In this document: piece after piece, positions 12,990-25,119 of the stretch
Numbering within the stretch: the stretch's first letter is position 1
Layout: each line of letters opens with the position of its first letter
Assembly (NCBI RefSeq): GCF_020882245.1
Contig: NC_083598.1
Span: 16,113,178-16,177,177, forward strand
Direction: 5' to 3'
DNA length: 64,000 bases
Source of the DNA: Rhopalosiphum padi
Taxonomy: Eukaryota; Arthropoda; Insecta; Hemiptera; Aphididae
The notes under the pieces: model-generated
The model's input: only the letters and a program-made list of their open reading frames with translations
Told to the model about the DNA's origin: nothing
Databases searched by the model: none
Position numbers and translations under genes: made by a program

Positions 12990-13400
12990 AAACCTTACAC
13001 TATTTTGGGGAGATTTCCGGTAGCCCGCACTAAACCGCAGCAACAAGCAAGAATTCGGAGCGGTGAAATCGCGTGCACGGCTGAATGCAATCCGACCCGA
13101 AGACGCGAGTGTGTGCGCGTGTGTGAGTGCAAACGGGATCGGGTTATGCTGCGGGGGTGGTAAAGTGACACCGCAAGGGGTAGAGTGCCCCTTTAGACCA
13201 TTACTGGGGTTTGTACAAAAATATCGAGAAGGCTTAATGTACATATATTGTGGCCACGTGTAGGCACTAAAAATGTTTTCTTTTGCTTTTCGTCTATTAT
13301 TCTTTATATATATTATTCTCCGGCTTGTTTTTCCTTCCATGACCAACAGCGAACGACCGGAAATGTACGTCCCCCGGGTGGAAAAAATCTGATCACTACA
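12990..13400. other. G+C/CpG-richer patch, function unknown
   Basis: Clearly richer in G+C and CpG than its flanks and open on both strands (plus 13063-13263; minus 12933-13346, 137 codons), which is what composition alone predicts. It includes GTGTGTGCGCGTGTGTG and a GCTGCGGGGGTGG run. I recognise no domain in any frame. A regulatory element or an unrecognised exon are both possible. Confidence 0.5.
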
Positions 13401-13569
13401 CTACATCGCTGTATGCAGCGTATATATTATTGTTATATGCACGAACAACGGAAGTGGTCGCGAGTTAGAAAAAAAAACCATATACTAATAATTCCGAGAA
13501 CGATGTCACATAATGTTGACAACATATTTTTCACGTATAATAAAAGCTTACAATCGATATTTTAATTAT

Positions 13570-15600
13570 TTTCTTTTTAAAATGTTTAGATTTAATTAAT
13601 TTTGTACGTTTGTCAAACTTTTATCATATTTTCTTTTCGTTCACAAGTTTCACTGTTATTATATGCTTAATATTATAGCAGTGTCGATATGTAATTTTTT
13701 AAAGTTTTATTTGAAATTTTGAATTTTTGAAACTATTTTATTGTTTATATTTTATATGTAATGCCTATTTATGTAAGCTAACTTAGGGGTTTTTTTTGTT
13801 AAAAAATGAGTAAAAAAAGACATTTATTATTTTTCTGTAAAGTTATATATTTATATTATATAGTTATTATTTATATACTATTGTGAAATAAACACAATCT
13901 TGTGAATTTAAAAATCATTTGGTTATTTATTTCTTGACAAAACAATTAATATAATAATTTTGTTATTAAATTATTATAATATTTTGTTTATTAAGAAAAA
14001 AATCTAGATTTTTGTAGATCTGGTTTGCCTTTTATGTAATAAACTCTATACTGCTGCGTAGATCAATACAATACTATAGTCATTATACTTAATTGGACAT
14101 AATGTTATATGGGATCAAGTTAGAATTTAAACTTTAAAGTCTGTGCATTGATTTTGAAAATTGAGTTTAAAAATCTTTATATTTTATTTATACGTTTGAA
14201 AACTACTTCCAATTAATATATCTGAATTCATTTAAATGAAACTACATAACACTGAAAAATTATCTTTGTTTATGCCTAACAGAATTTTGAATTATTATCA
14301 ATTTATTACGTGTATAGGATTATCCAAAATTCACAGAGTGGAAATGTGACTAAGAGGGGTAGAAGTGTAGAACTCTTTTACGAGCTCGGCCGTTTTAAGC
14401 GTTTAAGCTTTTAGTGGAATTGTTTCCTCGCCCCTATAACTTACTGTTAATCTAATAACATAATCCTCTCTGCGTGCTGGTACAAACCCGACGACAACTG
14501 CAGTAGCGAAACTTACATATACCTACAGTGGAATGCAATTGGTGGATTAAAAAAAAAAAAAAAAAAAAATGTTTTTATTAGATTATATTAATTGTTAATA
14601 TAATTTATAATCGTTGAAATGAATATTATTTATAAATGGCGCCATGATGAAAACGGATGTTTGTTACCCTAGGTCTTTATAATATTTTCGTTTAATTTAA
14701 AACGTCACATTTGCATTTTTATTTAGACATATATCTAATGACATTTATTTTTAAATTACTTATATAAATTTTCATCATTTTTAATTCCAATTGTATATAA
14801 AGGGTAATAGTATCTTCGTTTAATTGTATACATCATTATAGGACGTTTACTTAGCATATATTAATGAGTTAAAGGTTTTGATATAATTACTTCGTATTAT
14901 TTAAATGGTTTTAAAACAAGTTTACAGTACAATTGAAAACGATAACGAAGAAAGATTTCGATGTTTCACCTTGGGAATTTTTCCTCTATGTTATTTAATA
15001 TTAAAAGTTAAATTTGTTATTTTTCAATTTAAATAAAAGGAATATTGACTTAAAACAATCTTAAATCAATAACTTGCCATTTCTTTTGACAGATACTTAA
15101 TATTACACTATAAGATGTTAATTGTTAATATCTCTCTAAATATAATTTTGTTAGCATATTATAAAATGTATTTATAATTTCATGTTTAAGAGAAAAATAT
15201 GTTTCTGAATAAAACTGTATATATATAAAAAAAAATCAAATTTAAAATAAGTATATATAGTTATGATTAAACATAACTTCATATAATCACCTAAATTTAA
15301 AGTATATAGATATACGGAGTGGGCTGTAACTCAGAGGTACTTCGTAAAATCTTAATCATCCGTTCATCTAAATTTTTAAATGATTAAAAACTTTAAAAGT
15401 TATATTTAATTTTTTGTGTATTCGAATTCGAGTTTAATGCATATATATTATATATATACCTATATATTTATAGTAGCGTTCGTTATATTTATTATTATTG
15501 GAATTCAGAATTGTTACAATTCATCGTATTTAGTCGTAACTTTTTTTTTCATTTTGGTTACCATTTTTAAATAAAATCTATTTTTTCATTTTTTCATTTC
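13570..15600. other. A+T-rich non-coding stretch
   Basis: No gene. A modestly G+C-richer segment lies at 14330-14530 without a long frame. Otherwise homopolymer-rich A+T DNA. Confidence 0.65.
14549..14569. repeat. Poly(A) run of about 21
   Basis: Uninterrupted A run at the edge of a G+C-richer segment. It could be the tail of a retroposed sequence, but no flanking target duplication was identified. Confidence 0.9.
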
Positions 15601-15619
15601 GTTACTATATAATATTTAT

Positions 15620-16147
15620 TTTTGTTTTTCATCGGTACACCTGTAACTTGCGATTTGTGCGTCGTAAAACTTCTTTTGATATTGCACTGTACGCTTTATA
15701 CACCCTGCAATATGCTAGGTATCCTTAGTATGTTTTTGCGCGTGGGAGTAAACGTTGACGATACATATAATATAAATATATCATGCAACGGTTGCTTTTT
15801 CTCGTGATATATTTGTTGTGCTCTAGAATTCATCAAAAGTCTTCTGCTGTCTAAAACAAATATACTACAGCACACATAATTGTATTTGTACGAAACTGAA
15901 TATAACGGCAATCCCTTCTGTATTGGACATCACCGCGGGGTATCATATTCTGATATATGTTTTTGTGCAGCATGTACACGGAGTCGTTCGACATTGGGGT
16001 GTTTTACCGCTATATCACCACAACTACCTCTTACGGCATCGCGGTGTTATCATTTCGATATACGAGTCTTTTTGGAATAAGTAACTGAAAGATACGAGCG
16101 GTTGTCTCTGTGCTTGTACACAGTAGCACTGTTCTCTTAAATTTAAG
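15620..16147. other. G+C-richer patch with short open frames
   Basis: Short plus-strand frames at 15622-15807 and 15880-16080 and an opposing frame at 15696-15911 have no recognisable domain, signal peptide or splice framing. Possibly conserved regulatory DNA. No function can be assigned. Confidence 0.4.
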
Positions 16148-16150
16148 AAC

Positions 16151-16247
16151 GCGTCTTTCGCTCGATATAGACTATTGTCTCACGTGTATACCAATAATCA
16201 ACCGTCTTTGCTCGAGTCTTCAAACGCGTGTATACCAATAATTCTTA
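16151..16247. repeat. Imperfect tandem duplication of about 50 bp
   Basis: Two adjacent units share an opening word (GCGTCTTTCGCTCGA at 16151 and CCGTCTTTGCTCGA at 16202) and a closing word GTGTATACCAATAAT (near 16184 and 16229). The middle part has diverged. This is a local tandem duplication, not a microsatellite. Confidence 0.7.
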
Positions 16248-17528
16248 ATTGTAATATATTGCAGTATATAATATATATTTTATTTATTGCAGTAAGTATT
16301 GCAGTTTTATGATGTATATAATATAATTAGTATATTAATATATTATATTATATTGACCACGATTGTCATCATCTGTAAATCGTAGATATATTGGTTTTTG
16401 TTTTTCGATAAAATTATTTGTACCGAAATATTATTCTACCTAGAATTGCTGTTGTAGTGTTGTAATATGTTATATCTATAGGTTACAACTAAAATACACT
16501 ACAGAGAAAATATGAAATATACATTTAATAAATAAATATAATATTTTTAATTTCTATTTTAAAAGTACTGAGTATATCAGTATATTATTCTGTGACTGTT
16601 ATGTTACTGCATTCTAGTAAAACAATTTAAAAAGTTCAATTCGATTAAAAGTTTGAATGTTAATAATGGTTTATAAAACATTATTATAGGTTTATTTAAT
16701 CATGCCATATTTAGGTGTATTGTTAATGTTATTATTTTTTTTTTTTTAATTTATAATCTTTATAACAAATTATATAATTCATTTAATTCGATTTATGATG
16801 ATATAGAATTCGAAAAAAAATTATTTATCTTTTAATATGGTTATTTTATAAAAATCACTACCTTTATAGTTAGAACAACTGAACACAAAACAATATATTA
16901 TAGGTAAACAACTTCAAATATTTTTAAAAATGACATAGTTATAATTGGTAAATATTTCAGTCTCGATGTTATCGTATTTTTCGATTTAATAAAAAAATAA
17001 CTTTTTTAAAACAATAATAATTGGCTGCAGGTATATATAGAAAATATCAGAGGGTTTATTACATTTGATTATTAAACAAATAATAAAGTTTATTTCATCT
17101 GTATACCTACTTTGATATCGCTTCATTAAAAATATGTCTTACTGTATATTATAATAATGAATTCAAATGTTGCTATCAAAGTTGTTTCTATGGTATTTTA
17201 GTGTCATTATATACCTTCTAAATACGAAATTAAAACTATAAAACTAATGAAAAAACTTTTTTGGATAGCATACCTAGTTGGTGAATGTTTTTTTTTATAT
17301 TAATATTATCTAGAAATTACTCTTTACCTATTGTATGAGAACATTATATAATAGAGTTTTTGTACGGTAGGTATACGTATAAAATATATATGTGTAATCT
17401 CTTCTGCAATTTAATTAATTTTTAATCTGTAATATTTTTTTTGAATCGAATCTTTTCAATATATATAATGATAAATTTATCCCATATCTAGAACATACAG
17501 CTTTTGGCTTTGGCTTTCACAAAATTTG

Positions 17529-17552
17529 ACACACACACACACACAGACACAC
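17529..17552. repeat. (AC)n microsatellite
   Basis: AC dinucleotide repeat with one G interruption (ACACAGACAC) read directly. Confidence 0.95.
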
Positions 17553-17635
17553 CTTTAGTATACTGGGGATTATTTTATCATTTAACTAACTGTAGGGAGT
17601 CTACGTTTTCATTTAACTAACTTCAATTAAAACCG

Positions 17636-17650
17636 AACCTAACCTAACCT
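17636..17650. repeat. Short telomere-like block, AACCT x3
   Basis: Three perfect tandem copies of AACCT, the complement frame of the insect telomere repeat TTAGG. Two imperfect AACTAAC words lie just upstream (17584 and 17616). A poly(A) run starts 30 bp downstream. Fifteen bases can arise by chance, but this may be a repair-inserted interstitial telomeric tract or a footprint of a telomere-targeting retroelement. Confidence 0.5.
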
Positions 17651-17679
17651 ATAATATTTAAAAATTTGAGTTGTACATT

Positions 17680-17698
17680 AAAAAAAAAAAAAAAAAAA
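17680..17698. repeat. Poly(A) run of about 19
   Basis: Uninterrupted A run just after the AACCT block, ending at a C. Confidence 0.9.
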
Positions 17699-18689
17699 CA
17701 GTCACTCCAAATAAAAGAGCTGTTATTGGTCATAAAAAAATTATACCCACAGAACAATGAATACGTAATGTCGAATAGTCAGAAACTATCGACAAGGCTA
17801 TAAATAAAATAGCGAAATACTTTCTAACCGCTTCGAAATACGCATTTTCCGACGAAATAACTTCCGACAATTATTGATTATTTTTTTTTTTTATTTTAAC
17901 CGACAGCTATATATTGAAGTATAACAGCAATGTGGTGCAGTGTATAAATTATAGATATTTAATGTTTTCTTGTAGGCGCTTATATTTAACGCTTGTGGCA
18001 TAATATAGTTTCTTTTGTTTTAAATAGTTTAAATAAAACGTTTGTGGTCTATACTCTATTGCATATCGATTATTATTAATACAAATTTAGAGGAATGCTA
18101 TCGATATAGTTTTGTTTATTATATCATAACAACGTATGATATGTTAAATTGTTTGATTAATAGAAGATGAGTAATCATTTTATTATTATGAATTTTACAA
18201 TTAAAATTATTTATACGGTTGTTAAATGGATTACGGTTCTTAAAACTATCTTAACTATAATGCATTTATGTATTTGTTTTTTCCAAATAGTCGTCAAGGC
18301 AGACAAGACATCATATTTATGTGCATTTGATTAATAACATTATTTAATTGTTTATTAATGTCCTATATTTCCTGACCTAACATTTATTTTGTATCGTTAT
18401 TATATTATGTAAGTCTTATATTGTACTTCATTTGACGAGGGCTCATAAAATAAATTAATAGGTATACTAATATTACAACGGGCATCACAGCTAGGATAAT
18501 TCAAATTTTAGAGTTTTTATTATTTAAGTCGATTGACAGTTTGTGGTAGTATTAATAATTATATATTTTGAATAATAAAAAATGCTAGAGATAACATTTA
18601 AAAACAATAGAATAGGAAAAAGAAATGGGATGTGTTGACATGAAAAATAATAATTTTATTATATTTTACCCGTTATATGTATTATATTG

Positions 18690-19116
18690 TTGTAGTTGTA
18701 TGTAGAATTAAACGACTCTCCTCCGCCACTCCACACGCGATAATTAAAAACAACGCAGACCGGTAAATATTCGTATACATATTACAATGTGAAACGCAAT
18801 GTGTAAGCGACATGTTTTCCGTAGTCTTTTTATTATTATTTTTTTTTCATCGCTTCCTCATTCTCTTTCCTCTTCTGTTGCTATGCGTGTGCGCTGTTGA
18901 TGATGTTTTTTGGCGAATAAACAGGATGGAAAACATTTCCGCGCCACTACAACGGCGGTGATAGTACATAACATACACTTACACGTACACACACATAGAA
19001 ATATATTATATATAAGTTTATAGCTGTAGTGGCATAGACAACGATTGTTGTCGTCTTGCTCGGAGGAAAAATAAAATAAATTCATTCCACCGAATGTCGT
19101 CGTCGTCAACGTTTAC
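18690..19116. other. G+C-richer patch
   Basis: Contains CpG-bearing words such as CCACACGCGATAATTAA and CTACAACGGCGGTG. The minus-strand frame at 18858-19109 has no recognisable domain. Possibly regulatory. No gene can be supported. Confidence 0.4.
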
Positions 19117-19194
19117 GTGCTATACAGTGTGTGTTGTGTTGTGTACGTGAGTTGGGGAGGGGGTGCAAACAAAACCGGGGTTGAATCAGCTGTG

Positions 19195-19395
19195 ATGGAA
19201 CCCACGGGCCAAGAATCCTTTGACGCAGGAACCGTACTTACTGTACGAACGAAATCGATTTCGGAAAACTCGTTCAAAATAATAATAATTATTACAATAG
19301 TAATAGTAATAATCATCGCGTTTCAATTTTATTATCGAGCATATTCTTTTAGTATATTATACTACATGCGACATTGTTGTTTATTATCAAAATAA
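19195..19395 (+). CDS. Candidate 66-aa single-pass membrane micropeptide, unproven
   Basis: An ATG in good context (G at -3, G at +4) opens a frame beginning MEPTGQESFDAGTVLT. The N-terminal half is polar, then about 19 residues are almost pure Ile/Val/Thr followed by FQFYY, which would span a membrane, with a short basic tail. The hydrophobic segment is encoded by an imperfect AAT/ATT repeat (about 19279-19313), so the membrane-like look may simply reflect low-complexity DNA. No family is recognised and no promoter or splice evidence supports expression. Confidence 0.1.
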   Translation: MEPTGQESFDAGTVLTVRTKSISENSFKIIIIITIVIVIIIAFQFYYRAYSFSILYYMRHCCLLSK

Positions 19396-19399
19396 AATA

Positions 19400-21380
19400 T
19401 TATTACGTATAAATATAATATTGTATTGTGATCTTAGAGAAATTCTTTAAACGACTGTAGATAGGTACCTACTTTTTCATAATAAATTCAATATTTTGGG
19501 TGTTACTCATAATCGTATGCGTACAATGTTTCAATTTATTCACAGTTTGTGCTTATTTTCAGTCGTATTGCGTATAATATGCATGATATAGTCTTTGTCA
19601 TACGTAATTTATAATTTCATACAATATTATAGATATTATATTATAATAATATAGTAGGTACTTGTGTAATTTACGACGGATAATCTGTTATGTTATTTAT
19701 TGATAACGTGCCAAGTTTATTTGTCCTTCCCAGTTTGTAGGTACCTTGCCAAATGTATGAATCACGTGACACGCCCGGAAAAGACAAGAGTAAGGGATAT
19801 TAAAATTATTTGAGTCGTATAATAGTTGAATGATTAGTGGCTAATAATTTGTTTTTTTTTTTTTATACATGTGATTTAATAATCTACGTTTATCGTCCAT
19901 AATATGCAGGTGCAGACAACGTCGATTGCGCACTATTTGGCATGATGCGACATCTGGTATAGAGGTGTCCAGCATCTATATTACATGAATACAAACATTT
20001 ATTGCAATGGTGATACGAAGTTTATATAAGTTTTAAAACATTTTACACCCACGTTTTACTCCGTTCGATATTGCAGGTGTAACCATAACGCACCATTAAA
20101 AGCTTACTAAGTGTTATTGTTTGTGTGTATAACGTATGTACGTATAACGTATACAACAATATGTGGTATAGCTTACACTCTTTCCACTATGATATTAAAA
20201 GTGTTATCAAATAGAGCCATCGTGTAAGCGCTGCGACTGATGTCGATATCATCTCAAAAATTTTAATTATTAAGTCCGCGTGCGTATGATTAATATTTAT
20301 CGTGGAAAATTGTTTGTGGCTTACAACCATATCGTTATTAGTCTAAGTGTAAAAAACTTATACACATACAAATATATTATGTATAAATATAAACATATAG
20401 ATAGTATTCAATTAAAGCGTTACGTAATATATATATATACATAAAATATAATAATATTACACATCATACACGTGTACCGTATCATAAGTATGTGGGTTTT
20501 GTTGTACAATAGTGTGTAATTTTAGTTGCGTTTTTCGATGGTAACGTTTGTAACAATCAGTAATTATAAAATCAGTAAAATATATTGTTTAAAGTACGTT
20601 AAATGCATTCCAGGTATAGGAACTGGTAGTATAGCTAAAGTGATGTATGTGTCTATAGAACAGTGAAGTTGTTTGAAAATTTCTATATCATATTTGATAC
20701 CAGTACTTAAATATTTTTATGAGAATATTTAAAATACGATATAATCTGTGTTCTATTTAAATTTGAATTGAATGTACTATTTTTTTATTCTGTTAACAAT
20801 AAAATGTCAATAACGCTAAATGCGCATTTAATAAATTATTCTATAAGTTATATATATATATCTGTTGAATAGCTATAACTTAAGATTTACAAACCCCCAG
20901 CTATTATTATACATTTTCATAGTAATTGCAGTGCATCATATAGAGAGATTTGATAAAATAAATGAATAAAAGTACCTTTATGGTAGCTGATTTTTGTTTT
21001 TAGTTCATCGAATTGTTTTACATCATAATTTGTAAGAGTATTTAAGTAATACTTTTTTTAAAAGTATATTTGTAAGGTATTTTTGATACTTTTGATGAGT
21101 TTTTATATTTTTAAACACTGTGCACGCACAAGATATACAATCTGCCTCTTGATTCGATTTTCTAATAACTAGAATTACTGATCTATCGAAGTCAGAACTT
21201 AAATTAATGTAATATGTATTAGAATAATATATTCTTATGTTTTCGAATGAAATGACTGCTTCTGTTGTTGTGAGTGTTGTGACCCGTTGTTTGTTAGTGA
21301 ATATTAACAAACACTCACGTAATGCGTAATATTTCTTGGGGTCATTTGATTAAAAAAATAAAAAAATATATATATAAGTC
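19400..21380. other. A+T-rich non-coding stretch
   Basis: No gene. Includes a stem-loop made of TTAAATATT and AATATTTAA (about 20708-20732, loop of about 8). The minus-strand frame at 21023-21310 lacks recognisable features. Confidence 0.65.
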
Positions 21381-21389
21381 GAGAGAATG

Positions 21390-21930
21390 AGCGCAGTTAT
21401 GGCGCTACCCTCCTCTGCTCCGCGGTGAGGCCGACACGTCCACAACACCAAAACTACCGCGCATTTTTACATTTTATAGCGTGTTTTTTTCTGTTTCATA
21501 CCACTCTTCAACCCCGATCTACTGCGCCCAAAGTCCGTGCCTATTTTATTCCGTAATTACGCCTGTATATGTAATAATAATAAAATAATAACGTCGGCGG
21601 TGGTAGTTTACGTCAGCTGTGGCCATTTGCGTTTGCGAACTATTATACGTATAATAATAAAAGGTGGCGGCGGTCCTGCGTATTTCAAGTGAGCCGACGC
21701 CACCGTCAGTTTTTGAGAGAAAAAAATGAGAGAAAAAAATATTGCTGTTATAGGGTGTAGTGTGCGTGAGGACCACGGAGGGGTGGGGGTTGCTATATAG
21801 TTTCGGGTTAAATGGCCCGTAGACAGTGGCGTCAGCTCTTCACCCCCTCACATCACGCAATCGTCCATCGCCCTTGTCGAGATTTGATTAAGATGAAATA
21901 TCGCCACTATACGTACGCGTGGACATTTGG
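21390..21930. other. G+C-richer patch upstream of a CT microsatellite
   Basis: CpG-containing DNA with several short open frames on both strands and a run GGAGGGGTGGGGGTT near 21777. No domain is recognised. A transcription start or regulatory module is possible, but no convincing core promoter pair was found. Confidence 0.4.
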
Positions 21931-21935
21931 TTCTT

Positions 21936-21938
<3 letters not shown>

Positions 21939-21968
<30 letters not shown>
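21939..21968. repeat. (CT)15 microsatellite
   Basis: Uninterrupted CT dinucleotide repeat. GA/CT tracts of this kind can bind GAGA-type factors in insects, but that role here is only an inference. Confidence 0.95.
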
Positions 21969-21971
<3 letters not shown>

Positions 21972-22019
21972 TAGAACATTTTTATAATATCATCATTGCC
22001 TCGTGCAATTAAATCGGTC

Positions 22020-23150
22020 TGTGATAACCGAATTATCCAAAATCCATTAGTAAGATAGACGGTGACAACGTTTTAGTACAACGTAATGTTATTATTAAAT
22101 TAAATTAAATTGTTCGTTTCGTTTGTATAATAAAATGTACTACGACGATATAATATAATATTGTGCTTTGTGAATTATTGTTTTCCAGAGTCAACACTAA
22201 TTATCAACTGCCGCTTATTGAGTTTATATATATGTATACACGTGTAAAAAGAAATAAGTCAAAATCACTATTTTTTAAAAAAAAATCAAATAATATCGTT
22301 CAAAGGTTTTAAAATACATTACAATCGTTTGATTGTTGTGTGTTGTGAAGGAAAATGTATTATTTTTTTCAATTGTGATTTGTAATGGAAAATAGGTTCC
22401 TCTTATTTTTAGACTCTGAGTGCGCATGAAGTGAGAAATATAATACTACCTACGTTTTAAAATTTATTGTATTCAAATTATGTATTATCATCAGTGAGGG
22501 TATAATTTGAACCTCGTGGGTAAAACAATGAAATCCTAGTACTTTTCCTAATATTTGGGATATTTGTAAACGTGTATTTTATTTTATTAATATATATTTA
22601 CTTTCGTTATTTACGGATCTATGAATACAGACAACTCTCCTTATTCCGAAAACTCCAAAAATTAAATTAAAATTATTACATTTAAGGCACGAATTGAGTT
22701 ATTTTTTTATTTAAATTTACAATTACTATTGGAAATTAAATGTTAAATAGTTAATTTTTTATTAAAGTAGCATTTATAATGTTTAGATGAACAAGGACAG
22801 TTTGCAGTGGTAGCTATTGTAATTTAATTATTCTTATCTGAAGTTTAAATTGTTTAATAGTTAGACTAGATAATTGAAAATAAAGATAAACTGCTAAGAT
22901 TTATAATATAGGTAAGCATAACAAATTACCGTCAACAATTAAAATTGTTTTACTTATGAAAAACAAAATTGACGCCTTTGTTACAATAGGTGTGGCGATT
23001 AACAAAAGCAGTTTGTAAGTATACATACATTACACTCTGTAATATTATTTGTAATAACAATAACAATATATTCTCGTCGAAAGTTGTCCACAGGCCGCAT
23101 CTATGTCATATATATAATAATATCATGTGCGTTCACCGTTTTATTTTTAA
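22020..23150. other. A+T-rich non-coding stretch
   Basis: No gene. TTATTTTTAGACTCTGAG at 22403-22420 nearly matches TTATTTTTAGATTCTGAG at 46281-46298, suggesting a small remnant of the same interspersed repeat. Confidence 0.6.
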
Positions 23151-23159
23151 AAACTTTCG

Positions 23160-23780
23160 AATCCAGCACGTCCTGGCGTAAAAAATAAATATTGCACCGA
23201 CGTACTAAAAAAAAAACACTAACTATAACACAACAACACGACACGTTCTTCTCGAAGCGGGTGAGAGAGCACAAGTCGTCGTAGTACAATTTACGCTTAC
23301 TCATAATAATATGTATAATATATTAATCGAGCATTGTGGGTTATTTCTTTTGGTTCGCTCACGAAAATCGCGTGAACATTTTTACGACCGTGGATTCTGT
23401 CGAACAACACCATACCATCTTTTAAGGTACACCAGGTACAGTCGATTAAAAACCACCCCTCATTTAGATCTTTAGGGTTAAGTCGTATTTATTTGGGTAT
23501 ATATATGCCTTTTACTGCCGAACACTAGGTCGCACATGCACGTTGGCCCTTTTATACAATATACAGCGTCGTGTATAGATAATAAAATTTGGTTCATTTT
23601 TATACATAATATCATGAACAGAGCTAAAAGCTTTCCTTGAAATGTATGCACAGCAAAAATATACTAAGAAATTAAAAACCGTGTACTTATCAACATTTAT
23701 ATATCTATGTGGGTTATGAGACTGTCCGTCTATCGTTTCAGTTATTTTTTGCGGACTGCGATTTTGACGCGAAGTATCCG
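23160..23780. other. G+C-richer patch
   Basis: CpG-containing DNA with no long frame on the plus strand and a featureless 67-codon frame on the minus strand (23101-23304). No function can be assigned. Confidence 0.4.
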
Positions 23781-24507
23781 CCCCCTTTTATATACAGCGC
23801 AATTTAGTCTATAATAATGAATTTATTTTAATTGTATTTATTATAATTTAATTTAGATTTTTGGAATTTTAAATTTACTCAAAGACCATATTTATAAATT
23901 CTTAAGATTTGTTGTACTATTTAAAAAGTGTTATGTGGTAATACCAACTTTTGTTGTTCAAATTAGAACCATCTTTTTTGCTGTTAATTGTTTAGTTGAT
24001 ATTTTTCCACTAAATTGTTATGTAGGTACTTATAACTAATAATTTGAACGAATATTTTTTCAATTGTATTAAGTCCTTAAAAATGGTTGTACAAAAATAT
24101 AAAATTGATTTATTTATAATATCAAATCTAGTAGGTATTATTATACTTGTACAATTTTTATAAATTATAAATATATAAATATTGGTAAATTAATATAATA
24201 TATTACAATTTCTCCATATTACTGTAGATCTATTATTTATTATTCTTAGTACCTACACAAAGGTAAATAATTAAAAAACTTCTTGTTCGAATTTTGACTT
24301 AAATTTATTAACATTTTCAGAAAAAATATTTATTGAATAATTTACTATTTAAAATAATGGTTGTAATTTGAAGAACAGAATTTTTTATCTTCACAAGACA
24401 TTTCTTGAATGGTAGAAAAAAATCTCAAGAATTTGGAAATATTATCTAAAGTATTTATAAAAAAATTTAAAAAAATTGATTTTAAAGAAATACGTTATTG
24501 AAGACGG
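23780..24507. other. A+T-rich non-coding stretch
   Basis: No gene or clear repeat before the palindromic element. Stops are frequent in all frames. Confidence 0.7.
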
Positions 24508-24897
24508 ATATTTTTTATCCTTATATTTTTTTAAGCTTTTTACTTTTTTTGAATGACAACATAGAGTTTTAATTTCATATTCCAAAGCAGAATAATTTTC
24601 TGAGTATTTTGATACATAAAAATCGAATTTAGAGCAAGTAGTTTATGAGTTATACGTATTTAAAGTTTAGTCAAGCGGAGTAGTGGACAAACATTTTGCG
24701 GGGTAACCCCGTACCACTCTACTCTGTGCATCTAAACTTTAAATACTAATTATAACTTATAAACTACTCGCTCTAAATTCGATTTTTATGTATCAAAATA
24801 CTCAGAAAATTATTCTGCTTTGGAATATGAAATTAAAACTCTATGTTGTCATTCAAAAAAAGTAATAAACTTAATAAAATTAAAGGATAAAAAATAT
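24508..24897. mobile_element. 390-bp near-perfect palindromic (foldback) element
   Basis: The left arm (24508-24670) and right arm (24732-24897) are reverse complements over about 160 bp with few mismatches. They share words such as TTTGAATGACAACATAGAG, CAGAATAATTTTCTGAGTA and AAATCGAATTTAGAGC. The spacer is itself partly self-complementary, closing on GCGGGGTAACCCCG, so the transcript would fold into one long hairpin. There is no coding capacity. Right of the arm, about 115 bp of A+T-rich DNA leads to GAATCACCTTGTA (25013-25025), which may be the true element end. Degraded relatives occur at 41685-42084 and 55945-56347. The superfamily is unknown. Confidence 0.85.
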
Positions 24898-25012
24898 TTA
24901 AAAATATAATTTTTTAATAAAAACGTTGGTTTTTTAACAACTTGAAACTATGTAAAAAAATTTTTTCAAAAACATGAATACTTTTTGAAATAATGAATGT
25001 ACAATGATAAAA

Positions 25013-25025
25013 GAATCACCTTGTA
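25013..25025 (-). mobile_element. Putative element terminus, TACAAGGTGATTC on the minus strand
   Basis: Lies the same distance and orientation outside the palindrome as the related words outside the copies at 42069-42084 and 56331-56347. This suggests that the mobile unit extends beyond the palindromic arms. No matching left terminus was found. Confidence 0.4.
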
Positions 25026-25119
25026 TTTAACACACAGCATCGTACCTAAATCAATATATTACACTTTATACATGCTTTGTGTTATATGGCTATTATTATT
25101 TTGTTTTTATTTCGAGGAT

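Larger units (their letters stand above)
16250..18680. other. A+T-rich non-coding stretch with small repeats
   Basis: No gene. Holds an AC microsatellite, a short telomere-like block and a poly(A) run, annotated separately, within highly A+T-rich DNA. Confidence 0.7.

Noticed and set aside
12933..13346. Minus-strand frame of 137 codons
   Set aside because: The opposite strand is open too, the 5' part is A+T-encoded Ile/Tyr/Lys, and no motif or splice framing is present. Composition explains it.
22175..22270. Acceptor-like TTATTGTTTTCCAG with a short open frame
   Set aside because: The frame becomes Lys/Ser/Phe-rich A+T sequence at once and has no donor.
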